Shown here: in pieces, positions 46,205 through 55,108 of the stretch
Position numbering within the stretch: position 1 is the stretch's first letter
Layout: each line of letters begins with the position of its first letter
Assembly: GCA_963755335.1 (NCBI GenBank)
Contig: CAVWJW010000003.1
Span: 62,001 to 126,000, forward strand
Source of the DNA: UBA10649 sp963755335
GTDB lineage: Bacteria; Actinomycetota; Actinomycetes; S36-B12
Reading direction: 5' to 3'
DNA length: 64,000 nt
Position numbers and translations under genes: made by a program
The notes under the pieces: model-generated
The model's database searches: none
What the model was told of the DNA's origin: nothing
The model's input: the letters and a program-made list of their open reading frames with translations, nothing else

Positions 46205-47584
46205 ATGGAGCTGCATGACCTGACGGCCGTCGAGCAGGCTCGTGCGATCCGCATGCGGGAGATCTCCTCACGCGAGCTCACCGAGCACTACCTCGCCAGG
46301 ACGGCGCGCCTCAATGACGTCGTCGGCGCCTTCGTCACGATCACCGACGAGCTCGCCCTCGAGCAGGCCGATGCCGCCGACCGCATGGTGGCCGCGGGTG
46401 AGCCGGTCGGCGTCCTGCACGGTGTCGTGGTCCCCGTGAAGGACCTCCACCTCTACAAGGGGGTTCGCGTGCGCTTCGGCAGCGAGGTCTCCGATCACGT
46501 CGCCGAGGTCGACGAGTTCGTGGCCGAGCGCCTGCGCCTCGCCGGGACGGTCATGACCGGGAAGACGAGCACGCCCGAGTTCGGGCTGCCCGCCTACACC
46601 GAGCCGGAGGTCGGACCGTGGGCACGAACGCCCTGGGACCTGACCCGTTCGGCCGGCGGGTCCAGCGGCGGTGCCGCGACGGCGGTCGCCTCAGGGCTCG
46701 CCCCCGTCGCCCATGGCTCTGACGGCGGCGGCTCGATCCGCATCCCCGCCAGCTCGTGCGGGGTCGTCGGCCTGAAGACCTCGCGCGACCTGCTGCCGAA
46801 CGGGCCGATGCCCGAGGGTCCGGGCCGCCTCGGCGTGCAGGGTCCGCTCGCGCGGACGGTCGCGGATGCCGCCGCCCTGCTCGACGTCATGGCCAGCACG
46901 CCGCCCGAGGCGACGTACCTCGCGGCGATCGAGCAGGAGCCGCCGTCCCTGCTGGTCGGCCGGTACGCGACGCCCGTCATCGCGGACACCGCCGTGCATC
47001 GGGAGGCGATGGCCGCCTACGAGCTGGCCTCGTCGCTGCTGGAGTCGCTCGGGCATCGACTCGTCGACCTCGTCGTCCCGTTGCCGCTCGAGGCGGTCCC
47101 GCACTTCGAGCTCGTCTGGGCCGCGGGAGCAGCGGGGATCCCGCTGACTCCTGACGCCGAGGATCGCGTCCGGCCCCTCACCCGATGGCTGCGCGAGCGC
47201 GGCCGCGCGCTGAGCCCCCAGGAGGTCGCGGATGCGATCGGCTTCATGCAGCAGCATGCGCAGGCAGCCCTCGAGTCGTCGGCCCACGTCGACCTGATCC
47301 TCACGCCGACGCTCGCCGACCTGCCATCCGTCATCGGCAGCATCCGCGACGACGCGGACCCCGCGGCGGACTTCGAGGCGCAGAAGAGGTTCACCCCCTT
47401 CACCTCTCCGTACAACATGACGGGGCAGCCTGCCATTAGTCTGCCTGTGCACTGGACGGACGACGGACTGCCTGTTGGCATCCAGATCGTCGGCCGTCCG
47501 ATGCAGGAGGCATTGGTACTCGCGGTGTCCGCTCAGATCGAGCGTGCGCATCCGTGGGGCCATCGACACCCGGAGGTCTGGTGA
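46205..47584 (+). CDS. Amidase signature family hydrolase
   Basis: 459 residues. The Ser-Ser-Lys triad is visible: Lys in VVPVKDLHLY, cis-Ser in GGSSGGAAT and nucleophile Ser in GSDGGGSIRIPASSCG. Acts on amide bonds; close relatives include amidases and GatA-like proteins, but GatB/GatC are absent here, so this is a free-standing amidase of unknown substrate. Leaderless start. malQ begins inside its stop (GTGA). Confidence 0.92.
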   Translation: MELHDLTAVEQARAIRMREISSRELTEHYLARTARLNDVVGAFVTITDELALEQADAADRMVAAGEPVGVLHGVVVPVKDLHLYKGVRVRFGSEVSDHVAEVDEFVAERLRLAGTVMTGKTSTPEFGLPAYTEPEVGPWARTPWDLTRSAGGSSGGAATAVASGLAPVAHGSDGGGSIRIPASSCGVVGLKTSRDLLPNGPMPEGPGRLGVQGPLARTVADAAALLDVMASTPPEATYLAAIEQEPPSLLVGRYATPVIADTAVHREAMAAYELASSLLESLGHRLVDLVVPLPLEAVPHFELVWAAGAAGIPLTPDAEDRVRPLTRWLRERGRALSPQEVADAIGFMQQHAQAALESSAHVDLILTPTLADLPSVIGSIRDDADPAADFEAQKRFTPFTSPYNMTGQPAISLPVHWTDDGLPVGIQIVGRPMQEALVLAVSAQIERAHPWGHRHPEVW

Positions 47585-49731
47585 CCCAACCAGAGGCGCC
47601 CGCGTGGGCACCCGTCTCTGACGAGCTTGCCCGTCTTGCCGCTGCCTTCGGGGTGGCCACCGAGTACTGGGACCAGGCGGGCAATCACGTCGACGTGAGC
47701 GCCGTCACCGTCGAGGCCGTCCTGCGGGCACTGGGCCTGGATGTCTCGTCCAGCGAGTCGATCGCGCTCGCCCTGGACGAGATCAGCCTGCGCGACTGGC
47801 GGCGGATGCTCCCGCCGGTCTTCGTTTCGCGTCAGGGCGAGGACCGTCGGCTGTGGATCCACGTGCCGCACGGCACGCCGGCCAGCGTGTGGGTCGAGTT
47901 CGAGGACGGCGGCAGCCGGGTGCTCGACCAGATCGAGTGGTGGGTCGAGCCCGTCACCGTCGACGGCGTCCTGGTCGGGGAGGCCAGCTTCAACGTGCCG
48001 GGCGATCTTCCCCTCGGCTGGCATCGGGTCATCGCCCGGACGGACTTCGCGGAGGCGTCCACGCCCATCGTCGTCGCGCCGCACCACCTCGAGCCCGGCG
48101 TCATCACCGGCCCGCGCCAGTGGGGGTTCATGACGCAGGTGTACGCCATGCGCTCGCACGAGTCATGGGGCCTCGGCGACCTGCACGACCTGCGCACGCT
48201 CGCCACCTGGAGTGCCAGCGAGCTCGGGGCGGGCTTCGTCCTCATCAACCCGCTGCATGCCGCCTCCCCGGTGCCACCCATGTCGCCGTCCCCGTACCTG
48301 CCCGTCACCCGTCGCTTCGCCAACCCGATGTACCTGCACATCGAGGACATCCCGGAGTTCGCTCGCCTGACGCCCGCCGTGCAGGACCGAGTCGAGAGGC
48401 TGGCGGCCGAGCTGCGCCGGCTCAACGACACCGACGACCTCATCGACCGCGACGCCGTGTGGGCGGCCAAGCGGGTGGCGCTGCAGGCGATCCACCTCGC
48501 CGGGATGGCCGACGACCGGCGCGCGCAGTACGACGCGTTCCTCGCCCAGCAGGGCAGCGGCCTGACCGACTTCGCGACCTGGTCGGCCATCAGCGACACG
48601 CACGGTCCGATCCCCGGCGACTGGCCCGCTGAGCTCGCGCATCCCGCGCTGCCTGGCGTCGCCGCCTTCCGCGAGGAGCACGCCGACAACGTCGACTTCC
48701 ACTGCTGGATGCAGTGGCTGATCGACGAGCAGCTCGCCGTCACGCAGAACGCCGCGAAGGCGTCGGGCATGGCCATCGGCGTCATGCACGACCTCGCCGT
48801 CGGCGTGCACCCCGAGGGTGCCGACGCGTGGGCGCTGCAGGACGTGCTGGCACCCGGCGTCGGGGTCGGAGCACCGCCCGACATGTACAACCAGATGGGC
48901 CAGAACTGGTCGCAGCCGCCGTGGCGCCCCGACGCGCTCGCCGAGGCCGCGTTCCTGCCCTACCGCGACATGCTCCGCACCGTGCTCAACCACGCTGGCG
49001 GACTGCGCATCGACCACGTGCTGGGACTGTTCCGGCTGTGGTGGGTTCCGGACGGCCTGCCCGCCTATGCCGGCACGTTCGTCCGCTTCGACTTCGACGC
49101 CATGCTGAGCATCCTCATGCTGGAGGCCCATCGGGCCGGCGCCATCGTCGTGGGGGAGGACCTCGGCACCGTCGAGCCGTGGGTGCAGGAGGTCCTCGCC
49201 GATCGCGGCATCCTGGGCACCAGCATCCTGTGGTTCGAGGCCGTCGAGGGCGCCATCAAGGATCCGTACGACTGGCGCGGCGAGGTGCTGGCCAGCGTGA
49301 CCGTCCATGACCTGCCGCCGACCGCCGGCTACCTGCGCGACGAGCACGTGCGCATCCGCAGCGAGCTCGGGCTGCTGACCACGTCCGCCGACGTCGAGCG
49401 GGCGAACGCGGCGCGCGAGCGCGAGGCCTGGGCTGACGTCCTCGTCCGTCATGCGTGGCTCGATCCCTACGCGGACCTTGAGTCCGATGAGGGCAAGGAG
49501 GACTTCGTCGTGGCGCTGCATCGCGCCTGCGCGGCGTCCCCTGCGCGGCTCATCGGCGTCTCCCTGCCGGACGTCATCGGCGACCGACGCGCCCAGAACC
49601 AGCCCGGCACCGACCAGGAGTACCCGAACTGGCGCGTGCCGATGGCGGACGAGAACGGCGTGCCGGTCCTGCTGGAGGACCTCCTCGACCGGCCTGATCT
49701 CCTCGATCGCATCGTCAACGCCGTCCGTTAG
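47581..49731 (+). CDS. malQ: 4-alpha-glucanotransferase MalQ
   Basis: 716 residues of the GH77 family with the N-terminal extension typical of actinobacteria. Moves alpha-1,4-glucan segments between maltodextrins. RIDHVLGLFRLWWVP contains the nucleophile Asp, VVGEDLGTVEPWVQ the acid/base Glu, and SVTVHDLPPTAGY the third Asp region. Nearby GH13 enzyme and mutarotase also belong to alpha-glucan/hexose metabolism, though in other operons. Start fixed by the GTGA overlap with the amidase gene. Confidence 0.94.
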   Translation: MTQPEAPAWAPVSDELARLAAAFGVATEYWDQAGNHVDVSAVTVEAVLRALGLDVSSSESIALALDEISLRDWRRMLPPVFVSRQGEDRRLWIHVPHGTPASVWVEFEDGGSRVLDQIEWWVEPVTVDGVLVGEASFNVPGDLPLGWHRVIARTDFAEASTPIVVAPHHLEPGVITGPRQWGFMTQVYAMRSHESWGLGDLHDLRTLATWSASELGAGFVLINPLHAASPVPPMSPSPYLPVTRRFANPMYLHIEDIPEFARLTPAVQDRVERLAAELRRLNDTDDLIDRDAVWAAKRVALQAIHLAGMADDRRAQYDAFLAQQGSGLTDFATWSAISDTHGPIPGDWPAELAHPALPGVAAFREEHADNVDFHCWMQWLIDEQLAVTQNAAKASGMAIGVMHDLAVGVHPEGADAWALQDVLAPGVGVGAPPDMYNQMGQNWSQPPWRPDALAEAAFLPYRDMLRTVLNHAGGLRIDHVLGLFRLWWVPDGLPAYAGTFVRFDFDAMLSILMLEAHRAGAIVVGEDLGTVEPWVQEVLADRGILGTSILWFEAVEGAIKDPYDWRGEVLASVTVHDLPPTAGYLRDEHVRIRSELGLLTTSADVERANAAREREAWADVLVRHAWLDPYADLESDEGKEDFVVALHRACAASPARLIGVSLPDVIGDRRAQNQPGTDQEYPNWRVPMADENGVPVLLEDLLDRPDLLDRIVNAVR

Positions 49732-49734
49732 GGT
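49729..49734 (+). promoter_or_regulatory. -10 box TAGGGT, leaderless promoter overlapping the malQ stop
   Basis: TAGGGT includes the malQ stop codon and stands six bases before the GTG at 49741. Confidence 0.4.
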
Positions 49735-49740
49735 GAGGCC

Positions 49741-49980
49741 GTGAGCCCGCTAGCCGCCCTTCTGGCCTTCGTCGTCCTGCCGATCACACTCGGTGTGGTG
49801 ATCTACGTCCTGCTCTCGGCCGGCTCGTGGACCCGCTCCGGCCGTGCCAGCGCCGACTACGACGAGGGACCGTTCCTGGTCAGCAGTGACCCCGCCGTCC
49901 CCGACCCGTCGCACCTTCCGCGCGAGCTCGGCACCGGCATCGAGGCGTACGTGGGAGGTGGCGCAAGTGCCCAGTGGTGA
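49741..49980 (+). CDS. Small membrane protein
   Basis: 79 residues with one N-terminal transmembrane helix (LAALLAFVVLPITLGVVIYVLLSAG) and a soluble tail with an acidic stretch. Its end overlaps the DUF5130-like gene by 14 bases, so the pair is probably coexpressed. Similar pairs occur in other Nocardioidaceae; function unknown. Confidence 0.6.
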   Translation: MSPLAALLAFVVLPITLGVVIYVLLSAGSWTRSGRASADYDEGPFLVSSDPAVPDPSHLPRELGTGIEAYVGGGASAQW

Positions 49981-50389
49981 TGCCGGCTACGGCCTCGATG
50001 CGGTCGTCGAGGTCAGCCCCCTGTCCGAGGGCCAGCGCACCGACCTCAAGCGCATCGTCCAGCGCGCGCGCTCCATCTGCGGCTACGGCTTCGGCGTGTA
50101 CGTCGGCCCGCTCGAGAACGGTCGCGACACGGCAGTCGCGCAGCACGCGACTCTCGTCGACCCCGCTTCGGCCGTCCTGGTCGCGGTGGACCCGTCCAAG
50201 CATGCGATCGAGATCGTGACCGGCGCCAACGCCTTCACCACCCTCGACAACCGGGCCTGCGAGCTCGCCGCGCTGGCGATGAAGTCCTGCTTCGGTGCCG
50301 ACGACCTGGTCGGCGGCATCCGCGAGGGCGTCAACCTGCTGGCCGAGCACGCGCGCGCTCCGAAGGTCCTGCACCTCGACGAGAACTGA
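49967..50389 (+). CDS. DUF5130-like protein (TPM-like fold)
   Basis: 140 residues starting at the GTG that follows GGGAGGTG. The middle LKRIVQRARSICGYGFGVYVGPLENGRDTAVAQH and the end ADDLVGGIREGVNLLAEHA match the DUF5130 pattern as I remember it, a TPM-related domain of actinobacteria. No catalytic motif. Probably acts with the small membrane protein encoded just upstream. Confidence 0.6.
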   Translation: MPSGDAGYGLDAVVEVSPLSEGQRTDLKRIVQRARSICGYGFGVYVGPLENGRDTAVAQHATLVDPASAVLVAVDPSKHAIEIVTGANAFTTLDNRACELAALAMKSCFGADDLVGGIREGVNLLAEHARAPKVLHLDEN

Positions 50390-50402
50390 CCCTCCAACCC
50401 CC

Positions 50403-50462
50403 GCGAGTGGGGAGTAGGCGGGCGTTCTGGGCGTTCTAAATGCCCGCCAACTCACCGTTCGG
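50403..50462. repeat. Palindromic repeat, copy 1 (degenerate)
   Basis: Arms GAGTGGGGAGTAGGCGGGCG (50405-50424) and TGCCCGCCAACTCACCGTTC (50441-50460) pair with a few mismatches around a 16-base loop. A near-perfect second copy with the same arm and loop lengths is at 51464-51523. It overlaps the last bases of the DUF559-type gene and follows the DUF5130 stop by 13 bases, so it may end both transcripts. Confidence 0.7.
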
Positions 50463-51360
50463 CGTGCGATCGTGACTGCGCGAGGGCCTCGGCGACCATG
50501 TGGGCGATCAGCCACGGCCGTGTCAGGTCCGCCGAAGTGAAGGTGATCACCCGCCAGCCGCTGGCCTGCAGCAGATTGCGGCGCTCGGCGTCCCGAAGGC
50601 GCTGCTGATTCTCCAGGTGCACGATGCCGTCATACTCGACGATCACCCGGGCATCGGGCCAGGCGAGGTCGACGCGGGCGATCCACCTTCCGTCGACGAC
50701 CACGTTGAGGTTGCACTGCGGGCGTGGAATCCCAGCCAGGACCAAGTGGGCCCGGGCCAGCGATTCGCCGGGCGACTCGGAGCCGAGGTCGAGCAGTGGC
50801 AGGGCCAGACGGGCATAACGCACCCCGCGACGCCCCGCGGCCCAGTGAGTGACCCCAGCCAATTCCGCCGGCGTGCTGAGACCGTTTCGCAGGGCCGCGT
50901 CGCCCATCGCGATCAGGTGCTCGACGGGAATGAGTGGCGCGCAGTCGAGCCAGGTGCGCGCCGGGGTGGTCACTCGCTGGCCGAGGTGCTCGGTGACGTG
51001 GTCCTCGGGCAGGCGAACGCGGCGGCCCCGCACGCCCGACCGTTGAGGTCGATTCCCGGAGGCCGGCACGGCGACGGCGACGGGGCGCTTCGCTGTGCCA
51101 AGAGCGACCCACGCAGGCAGTGGCAGGTCCCACCAGGCGGCAGCGTCGGTGTCGGTCAGCACGGCCTGCTCGGGTGCGGCCAGGAGTGCTGCCTCCCGTC
51201 GGGCAGTCGGGTCGTCAGCGAGGTCACGCGGGATCCGGACTCCCCTGGACGGCGCGGTGAAGCGCTGCGATCGGGCTTGGTCGGCTGTCAGCCCGGCTCC
51301 GCCCTGACGGGTGACGAGGAAGGGGCCAGTGGGCAGCGGAGCGGGGGAGGGACTCGACAC
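50452..51360 (-). CDS. DUF559/AbiEi-type protein
   Basis: 302 residues. The N-terminal part (GPFLVTRQGGAGLTADQARS, FTAPSRGVRIP) resembles the winged-helix of AbiEi-like antitoxins; the C-terminal 110 residues (WIARVDLAWPDARVIVEYDG, NLLQASGWRVITFTSADL) have the Vsr/DUF559 restriction-endonuclease-like fold with a D...E-Y-D-G active-site pattern. This two-part family is widespread in actinobacteria in solitary form. No toxin partner is adjacent. It is bracketed by the two palindromic repeats. The GTG start is likely but not proven. Confidence 0.8.
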   Translation of the reverse strand: MSSPSPAPLPTGPFLVTRQGGAGLTADQARSQRFTAPSRGVRIPRDLADDPTARREAALLAAPEQAVLTDTDAAAWWDLPLPAWVALGTAKRPVAVAVPASGNRPQRSGVRGRRVRLPEDHVTEHLGQRVTTPARTWLDCAPLIPVEHLIAMGDAALRNGLSTPAELAGVTHWAAGRRGVRYARLALPLLDLGSESPGESLARAHLVLAGIPRPQCNLNVVVDGRWIARVDLAWPDARVIVEYDGIVHLENQQRLRDAERRNLLQASGWRVITFTSADLTRPWLIAHMVAEALAQSRSHAER

Positions 51361-51463
51361 GGGCCCATTGACGGGCCAGCGCGGTCGTCAGTGCGGGTTG
51401 CGAGCCTGTCGGTGGACGGCGGCCCACAGCGGGTCGACCCGGTGCACAGGCTCGCTCAAGCCC

Positions 51464-51523
51464 CCGAGTGGTGAGTTGGCGGGCGTTTCCGGGTACCTGA
51501 GCGCCCGCCAACTCACCACTCGG
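51464..51523. repeat. Palindromic repeat, copy 2 (perfect arms)
   Basis: GAGTGGTGAGTTGGCGGGCG (51466-51485) is repeated in exact inverse at 51502-51521; two more flanking base pairs extend the stem to 22. The loop is 16 bases, as in copy 1. It lies in the 180-base gap between pepN (3' end) and the start of the DUF559-type gene. Possibly a REP-like or miniature mobile element used as terminator. Confidence 0.75.
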
Positions 51524-51540
51524 CGGGAAGGGGAGGGGGG

Positions 51541-54090
51541 TCAGGCGTCCTTGGCGCGGGCGGCCAGGGCCCGCACGATGGAGTCGCGGCCCTCCACGAT
51601 GATCCGGCGCAGGGCCGAGTTCAGGTCCCCGGCCAGGAAGGCGTCGGTCGCGTCGAGGGTCGCCTGCTCCACGAACAGGAAGGGATACAGCGCGGTGGCC
51701 AGGCTCTGGCCGATCTGCTGCGTGCGACCCGACCACACGGACTCCAGCTCGGCGAAGTAGCGGGCGACGTAGGGCCGCAGCAGGTCGAGCTGGTCGGCCT
51801 GGACGAAGCCGCCTGCGGTGGAGTCCATGATCGCGTTCGGTAGGTCGGTGCGCTCCATGAGGTCGGCCCACGCGAGGTCCTTGGCGACCGCGGTCGGGCG
51901 TGCGGCCCGGGCGTAGGCGGCCTGACGGCGACCGGTGGCGGTGTCGTCCGCGGTGAGCTCGGCCTCGATCGCATCGTCGTCGAGGCGGTCCCGGGCGACC
52001 AGACGCTGCAGGAGGGTCCACCGCAGGTCGGTGTCGACCTTGAGGCCTGGCCACACGGTGTCGCCGGACAGCAGGCCGTCCACGACATCGAGCTGCGCGT
52101 CGGTCTGGGCGCAGCCGACGAAGGCGCGGCTGAAGGCCAGCTGGTGGTCGCTCTCCGGTGCGGCGGCGACGGCGAGGTCGTGCAGTGTTGCCGCAAGCCG
52201 CTCGAGGTACTCGGGGCGGTGCTCCGCAGTCGCGAACTGGTCGATCGCGGCCCTCAGCTGACGCAGGACGGTCTGCACGACGCCGACGTCGGGCTCCTTG
52301 CCGATGCTGGACGCGACCAGGTCGAGGAACTGGCCGGTGGAGACCTCGGCATCGCGTGTCATGTCCCACGCGGCGCTCCAGATCAGGGCGCGGGCAAGAG
52401 AGTCGTCGAGATCGCCGAGATGCTCGACGGCGGTCTTCCACGACCGCTCGTCGAGGCGGACCTTGGCGAAGGTGAGGTCACCGTCATTGAGCAGCAGCAG
52501 GTCCGGCTGGATGACGTTGCGCAGCTGGGGCACCGGCGTCGACGCACCGGTGATGTCGACCTCGAGACGCTCGCGTAGGACGAGGCGGCCCTTCTTGAGG
52601 TCGTACAGGCCGATGCCTATGCGGTGGGAGCGAAGGGTGGGGGCGATGCCCTCGGGCAGCGCCGGCGGCTCCTGCTCGATGACGACCTCCGTCATCATCT
52701 GGTACGCGCCGAGCTTGATGGCCGGACGCAGCAGATTGACGCCGCTGGTCTGCAGCCACTGGACCGTCCACTCGCCGAGATCGCGACCGCTGGTGGCCTC
52801 GAGCTCGACCAGGAGGTCGGTCAACTGGGTGTTACCCCACGCGTGCTTGGCGAAGTAGTTGCGCACGCCGGCAACGAAGTAGTCCTCGCCGACCCAAGCC
52901 ACGAGCTGACGAAGCGCGGAGGCGCCCTTCGCGTACGTGATGCCGTCGAAGTTCACGCGGACCGCGTCGAGGTCGACCATGTCCGCGGCGATCGGGTGGG
53001 TCGACGGCAGCTGGTCCTGCCGGTAGGCCCAGTTCTTGCGCTGGTTGGCGAAGGTCGTCCACGCATCGGTGTAGCGGGTCGCGGCGACGTTGGCCCAGTG
53101 CGACGCCCATTCGGCGAATGACTCGTTCAGCCAGAGGTCGTCCCACCACGTCATCGTCACCAGGTCGCCGAACCACATGTGCGCGAGCTCGTGCAGGATC
53201 GTGTTCGAGCGCTGCTCGTAGGCGGCGTCGGTGACGTGCGAGCGGAACACGTAGTCCTCGGCGATCGTCACGCAGCCGGCGTTCTCCATGGCGCCCGCGT
53301 TGAACTCCGGCACGAAGATCTGGTCGTACTTCTCGAAGGGGTAGGCGACCTCGAACTGCTCCTCGAAGAAGGCGAAGCCCTGCTTGGTGACCGTGAGGAT
53401 CTCGTCCGCGTCGAGGAACTCGGCCATCGACTCGCGGCAGTAGACGTCGAGCGGGTAGGTGCCGTACCTGCCGGTGTACGAGTCGGCGACCCGGTGGTAG
53501 GCGCCGGCCACCAGCGCCGCGATGTACGTGGAGATGCGCGGCGTCGGGGCGAACGCCCACGTGGCCGTTCCGTCACCGTGGTTGGTCGGCTCGGGGGAAG
53601 GGGAGTTGCTGACGACCTTCCAGTGCGACGGTCCGGTGACGGTCAGCTGCCAGGTGGCCTTCAGGTCGGGCTGCTCGAAGCTGGCGAACACCCGGCGCGA
53701 GTCGGCCGTCTCGAACTGGGTGTAGAGGTACGTCTCCTTGTCGACGGGGTCGATCAGCCGGTGCAGGCCCTCGCCGGTGTTCATGTAGGCGGCGTCAGCG
53801 ACCACGACGAGGGTGTTGTCGGCCGCGAGGCCCGGGAGGGTGATCCGGTCGTCGGCGAACGCGTCGGGCCCGAGCTCGACTCCGTTGAGCACCACGGAGT
53901 CCACCCGAGCGGCGATGAGGTCGATCCACGTCGACGCTCCTGCCTCGCGGCAGGTGAAGCGGACGGTGGTCGTGCTCCGGAAGGTCTCGCCGGTCGAGGT
54001 GAGGTCGAGATCGACCTCGTAGGAGTCGACCGAGATGAGGGCGGAGCGCGCCTGAGCCTCGGCGCGGGTGATGTTGTCGGTGTTCGCCAT
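51541..54090 (-). CDS. pepN: Aminopeptidase N (M1 family)
   Basis: 849 residues. Zinc site HELAH (300-304) with the third ligand E323 in LNESFAEWA, and the exopeptidase motif GAMEN at 266-270. The long helical C-terminal ERAP1-like domain completes the normal actinobacterial PepN. Cytosolic, broad-specificity release of N-terminal residues. ATG at 54090 (MANTDNITRAEA) is chosen over a TTG four codons upstream; TTGGAT stands six bases before the ATG, hinting at leaderless expression. Confidence 0.95.
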   Translation of the reverse strand: MANTDNITRAEAQARSALISVDSYEVDLDLTSTGETFRSTTTVRFTCREAGASTWIDLIAARVDSVVLNGVELGPDAFADDRITLPGLAADNTLVVVADAAYMNTGEGLHRLIDPVDKETYLYTQFETADSRRVFASFEQPDLKATWQLTVTGPSHWKVVSNSPSPEPTNHGDGTATWAFAPTPRISTYIAALVAGAYHRVADSYTGRYGTYPLDVYCRESMAEFLDADEILTVTKQGFAFFEEQFEVAYPFEKYDQIFVPEFNAGAMENAGCVTIAEDYVFRSHVTDAAYEQRSNTILHELAHMWFGDLVTMTWWDDLWLNESFAEWASHWANVAATRYTDAWTTFANQRKNWAYRQDQLPSTHPIAADMVDLDAVRVNFDGITYAKGASALRQLVAWVGEDYFVAGVRNYFAKHAWGNTQLTDLLVELEATSGRDLGEWTVQWLQTSGVNLLRPAIKLGAYQMMTEVVIEQEPPALPEGIAPTLRSHRIGIGLYDLKKGRLVLRERLEVDITGASTPVPQLRNVIQPDLLLLNDGDLTFAKVRLDERSWKTAVEHLGDLDDSLARALIWSAAWDMTRDAEVSTGQFLDLVASSIGKEPDVGVVQTVLRQLRAAIDQFATAEHRPEYLERLAATLHDLAVAAAPESDHQLAFSRAFVGCAQTDAQLDVVDGLLSGDTVWPGLKVDTDLRWTLLQRLVARDRLDDDAIEAELTADDTATGRRQAAYARAARPTAVAKDLAWADLMERTDLPNAIMDSTAGGFVQADQLDLLRPYVARYFAELESVWSGRTQQIGQSLATALYPFLFVEQATLDATDAFLAGDLNSALRRIIVEGRDSIVRALAARAKDA

Positions 54091-54123
54091 CCCCGAATCC
54101 AACCATTAGGCCGCGAAGTCGGC

Positions 54124-54802
54124 TCAGACGGCGACGAACGGCGGTCGCCGGGCACCCGGGGGCAGCGTCGTCGCGGTGCCAGAACGCCAGCGTTCGGCGG
54201 TCCACAAGCAGGCGAGCGCATCGAGGGCGTCGTCGACGGGGACGTCCTGCGGGCGCCTCGGCCAGGACGGCGTCGACATGGGGCAGCCACGTCCGCAAGG
54301 CGCCGATCCGCTGGCCCACCCCCGCGGCGGTCTTCTTGCTCGCCAGCGGCCGGCCGCCGCCCATGCGGGCGAGCGAGAGCTCCGGATGCGCCTCCACGAC
54401 GGTGCGGCCGCGCGCGCCGTCGAGGAAGGCGTCGAGGGCGAGCACCCGGGTCGCCAGGCCGAGGGCCTGCCGGCTGACGCCCTTGCCCATGAGCTCGACA
54501 CTCAGGCGCTGGACCTCGTCGTTGGGCGCCGACAGCCCAAGCTCGAGCACCCGGCGCGGCGGCGTCATGAAGACCCGCGCGGCGGCCCCGGGCAGCGCGG
54601 CGCGCGCGAGGACGTCGCACTCGCGTTCGCCCTCGCTGAGCAGCCCGATCGGCATGTCGATGGCGACGATCGCCGACGCCGGCAGCAGGGTGCCGATGTC
54701 CGCCACGACAGCCGTGGACCAGCTGAACGTCGTCGCGGCGCGGGTGACGGCCACCCACCCGCGGGGGTAGCCGTCGATGCCGACGAGGTCTCCGGTGGAC
54801 AC
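54124..54802 (-). CDS. DUF429 family protein (one frameshift)
   Basis: About 225 residues after deleting one base in GGG at 54251-54253, which joins VDAVLAEAP to QDVPVDDALDALACLWTAER. DUF429 signatures are VGIDGYPRGWVAV, IVAIDMPIGLL, CDVLARAALPGAAARVFMTPP and VVEAHPELSLARMGG, an RNase-H-like fold with predicted nuclease residues (D in GIDG, D in AIDMP, E in EAHPE). Function unknown. The GTG at 54802 suits the family start; an in-frame ATG at 54913 would add 37 residues. Confidence 0.8.
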
Positions 54803-55070
54803 GCTCCGAAGCCTCTCAGGGTCGCAGGGGATCAGCCCATCGGTATCCACTCGGTATCCACGCCGGTGCTTGATGGCCAGCCACGCTGCCTCGATAGTAA
54901 GGGCGTTCGACATCGAGGCCGAGCGGTGCACAATCCCCCGTAGCGCTCGTTCCCGATGCTTAGGTCGCACGGCGCTCTCCCCGTGAGTGCCGCGACCAGG
55001 AACAGACGGCGCGGAGGCTGTCAAACCCCCGTAGGCAGCCTCCGCGCCGAACCCTCCCTAAACTTCGGCC
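54803..55070. other. Divergent intergenic region with a 13-bp hairpin
   Basis: Upstream of both the DUF429 gene and nei. GGCGCGGAGGCTG (55008-55020) pairs perfectly with CAGCCTCCGCGCC (55036-55048) around a 15-base loop. TAAACT (55059-55064) looks like a -10 box. The near-repeat TCGGTATCCAC occurs twice at about 54840-54860. No protein-coding gene is supported here. Confidence 0.5.
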
Positions 55071-55100
55071 GTGATGGCCTTCGCGCAGTCGGACTGCTGA
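55071..55100 (+). CDS. Possible leaderless nine-residue frame ahead of nei
   Basis: TAAACT, six bases, then GTG-ATG reads VMAFAQSDC and stops, nine bases before the nei start. The spacing to the -10 box is exactly that of leaderless genes in this window. It may only mark the transcription start of nei, or be a tiny leader frame whose termination feeds ribosomes to nei, which has no good binding site of its own. Confidence 0.25.
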   Translation: MMAFAQSDC

Positions 55101-55108
55101 GCGCCTCC

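Noticed and set aside
50452..51360. Type IV toxin-antitoxin pair
   Set aside because: The protein has AbiEi-like features but no AbiEii-type nucleotidyltransferase gene adjoins it.
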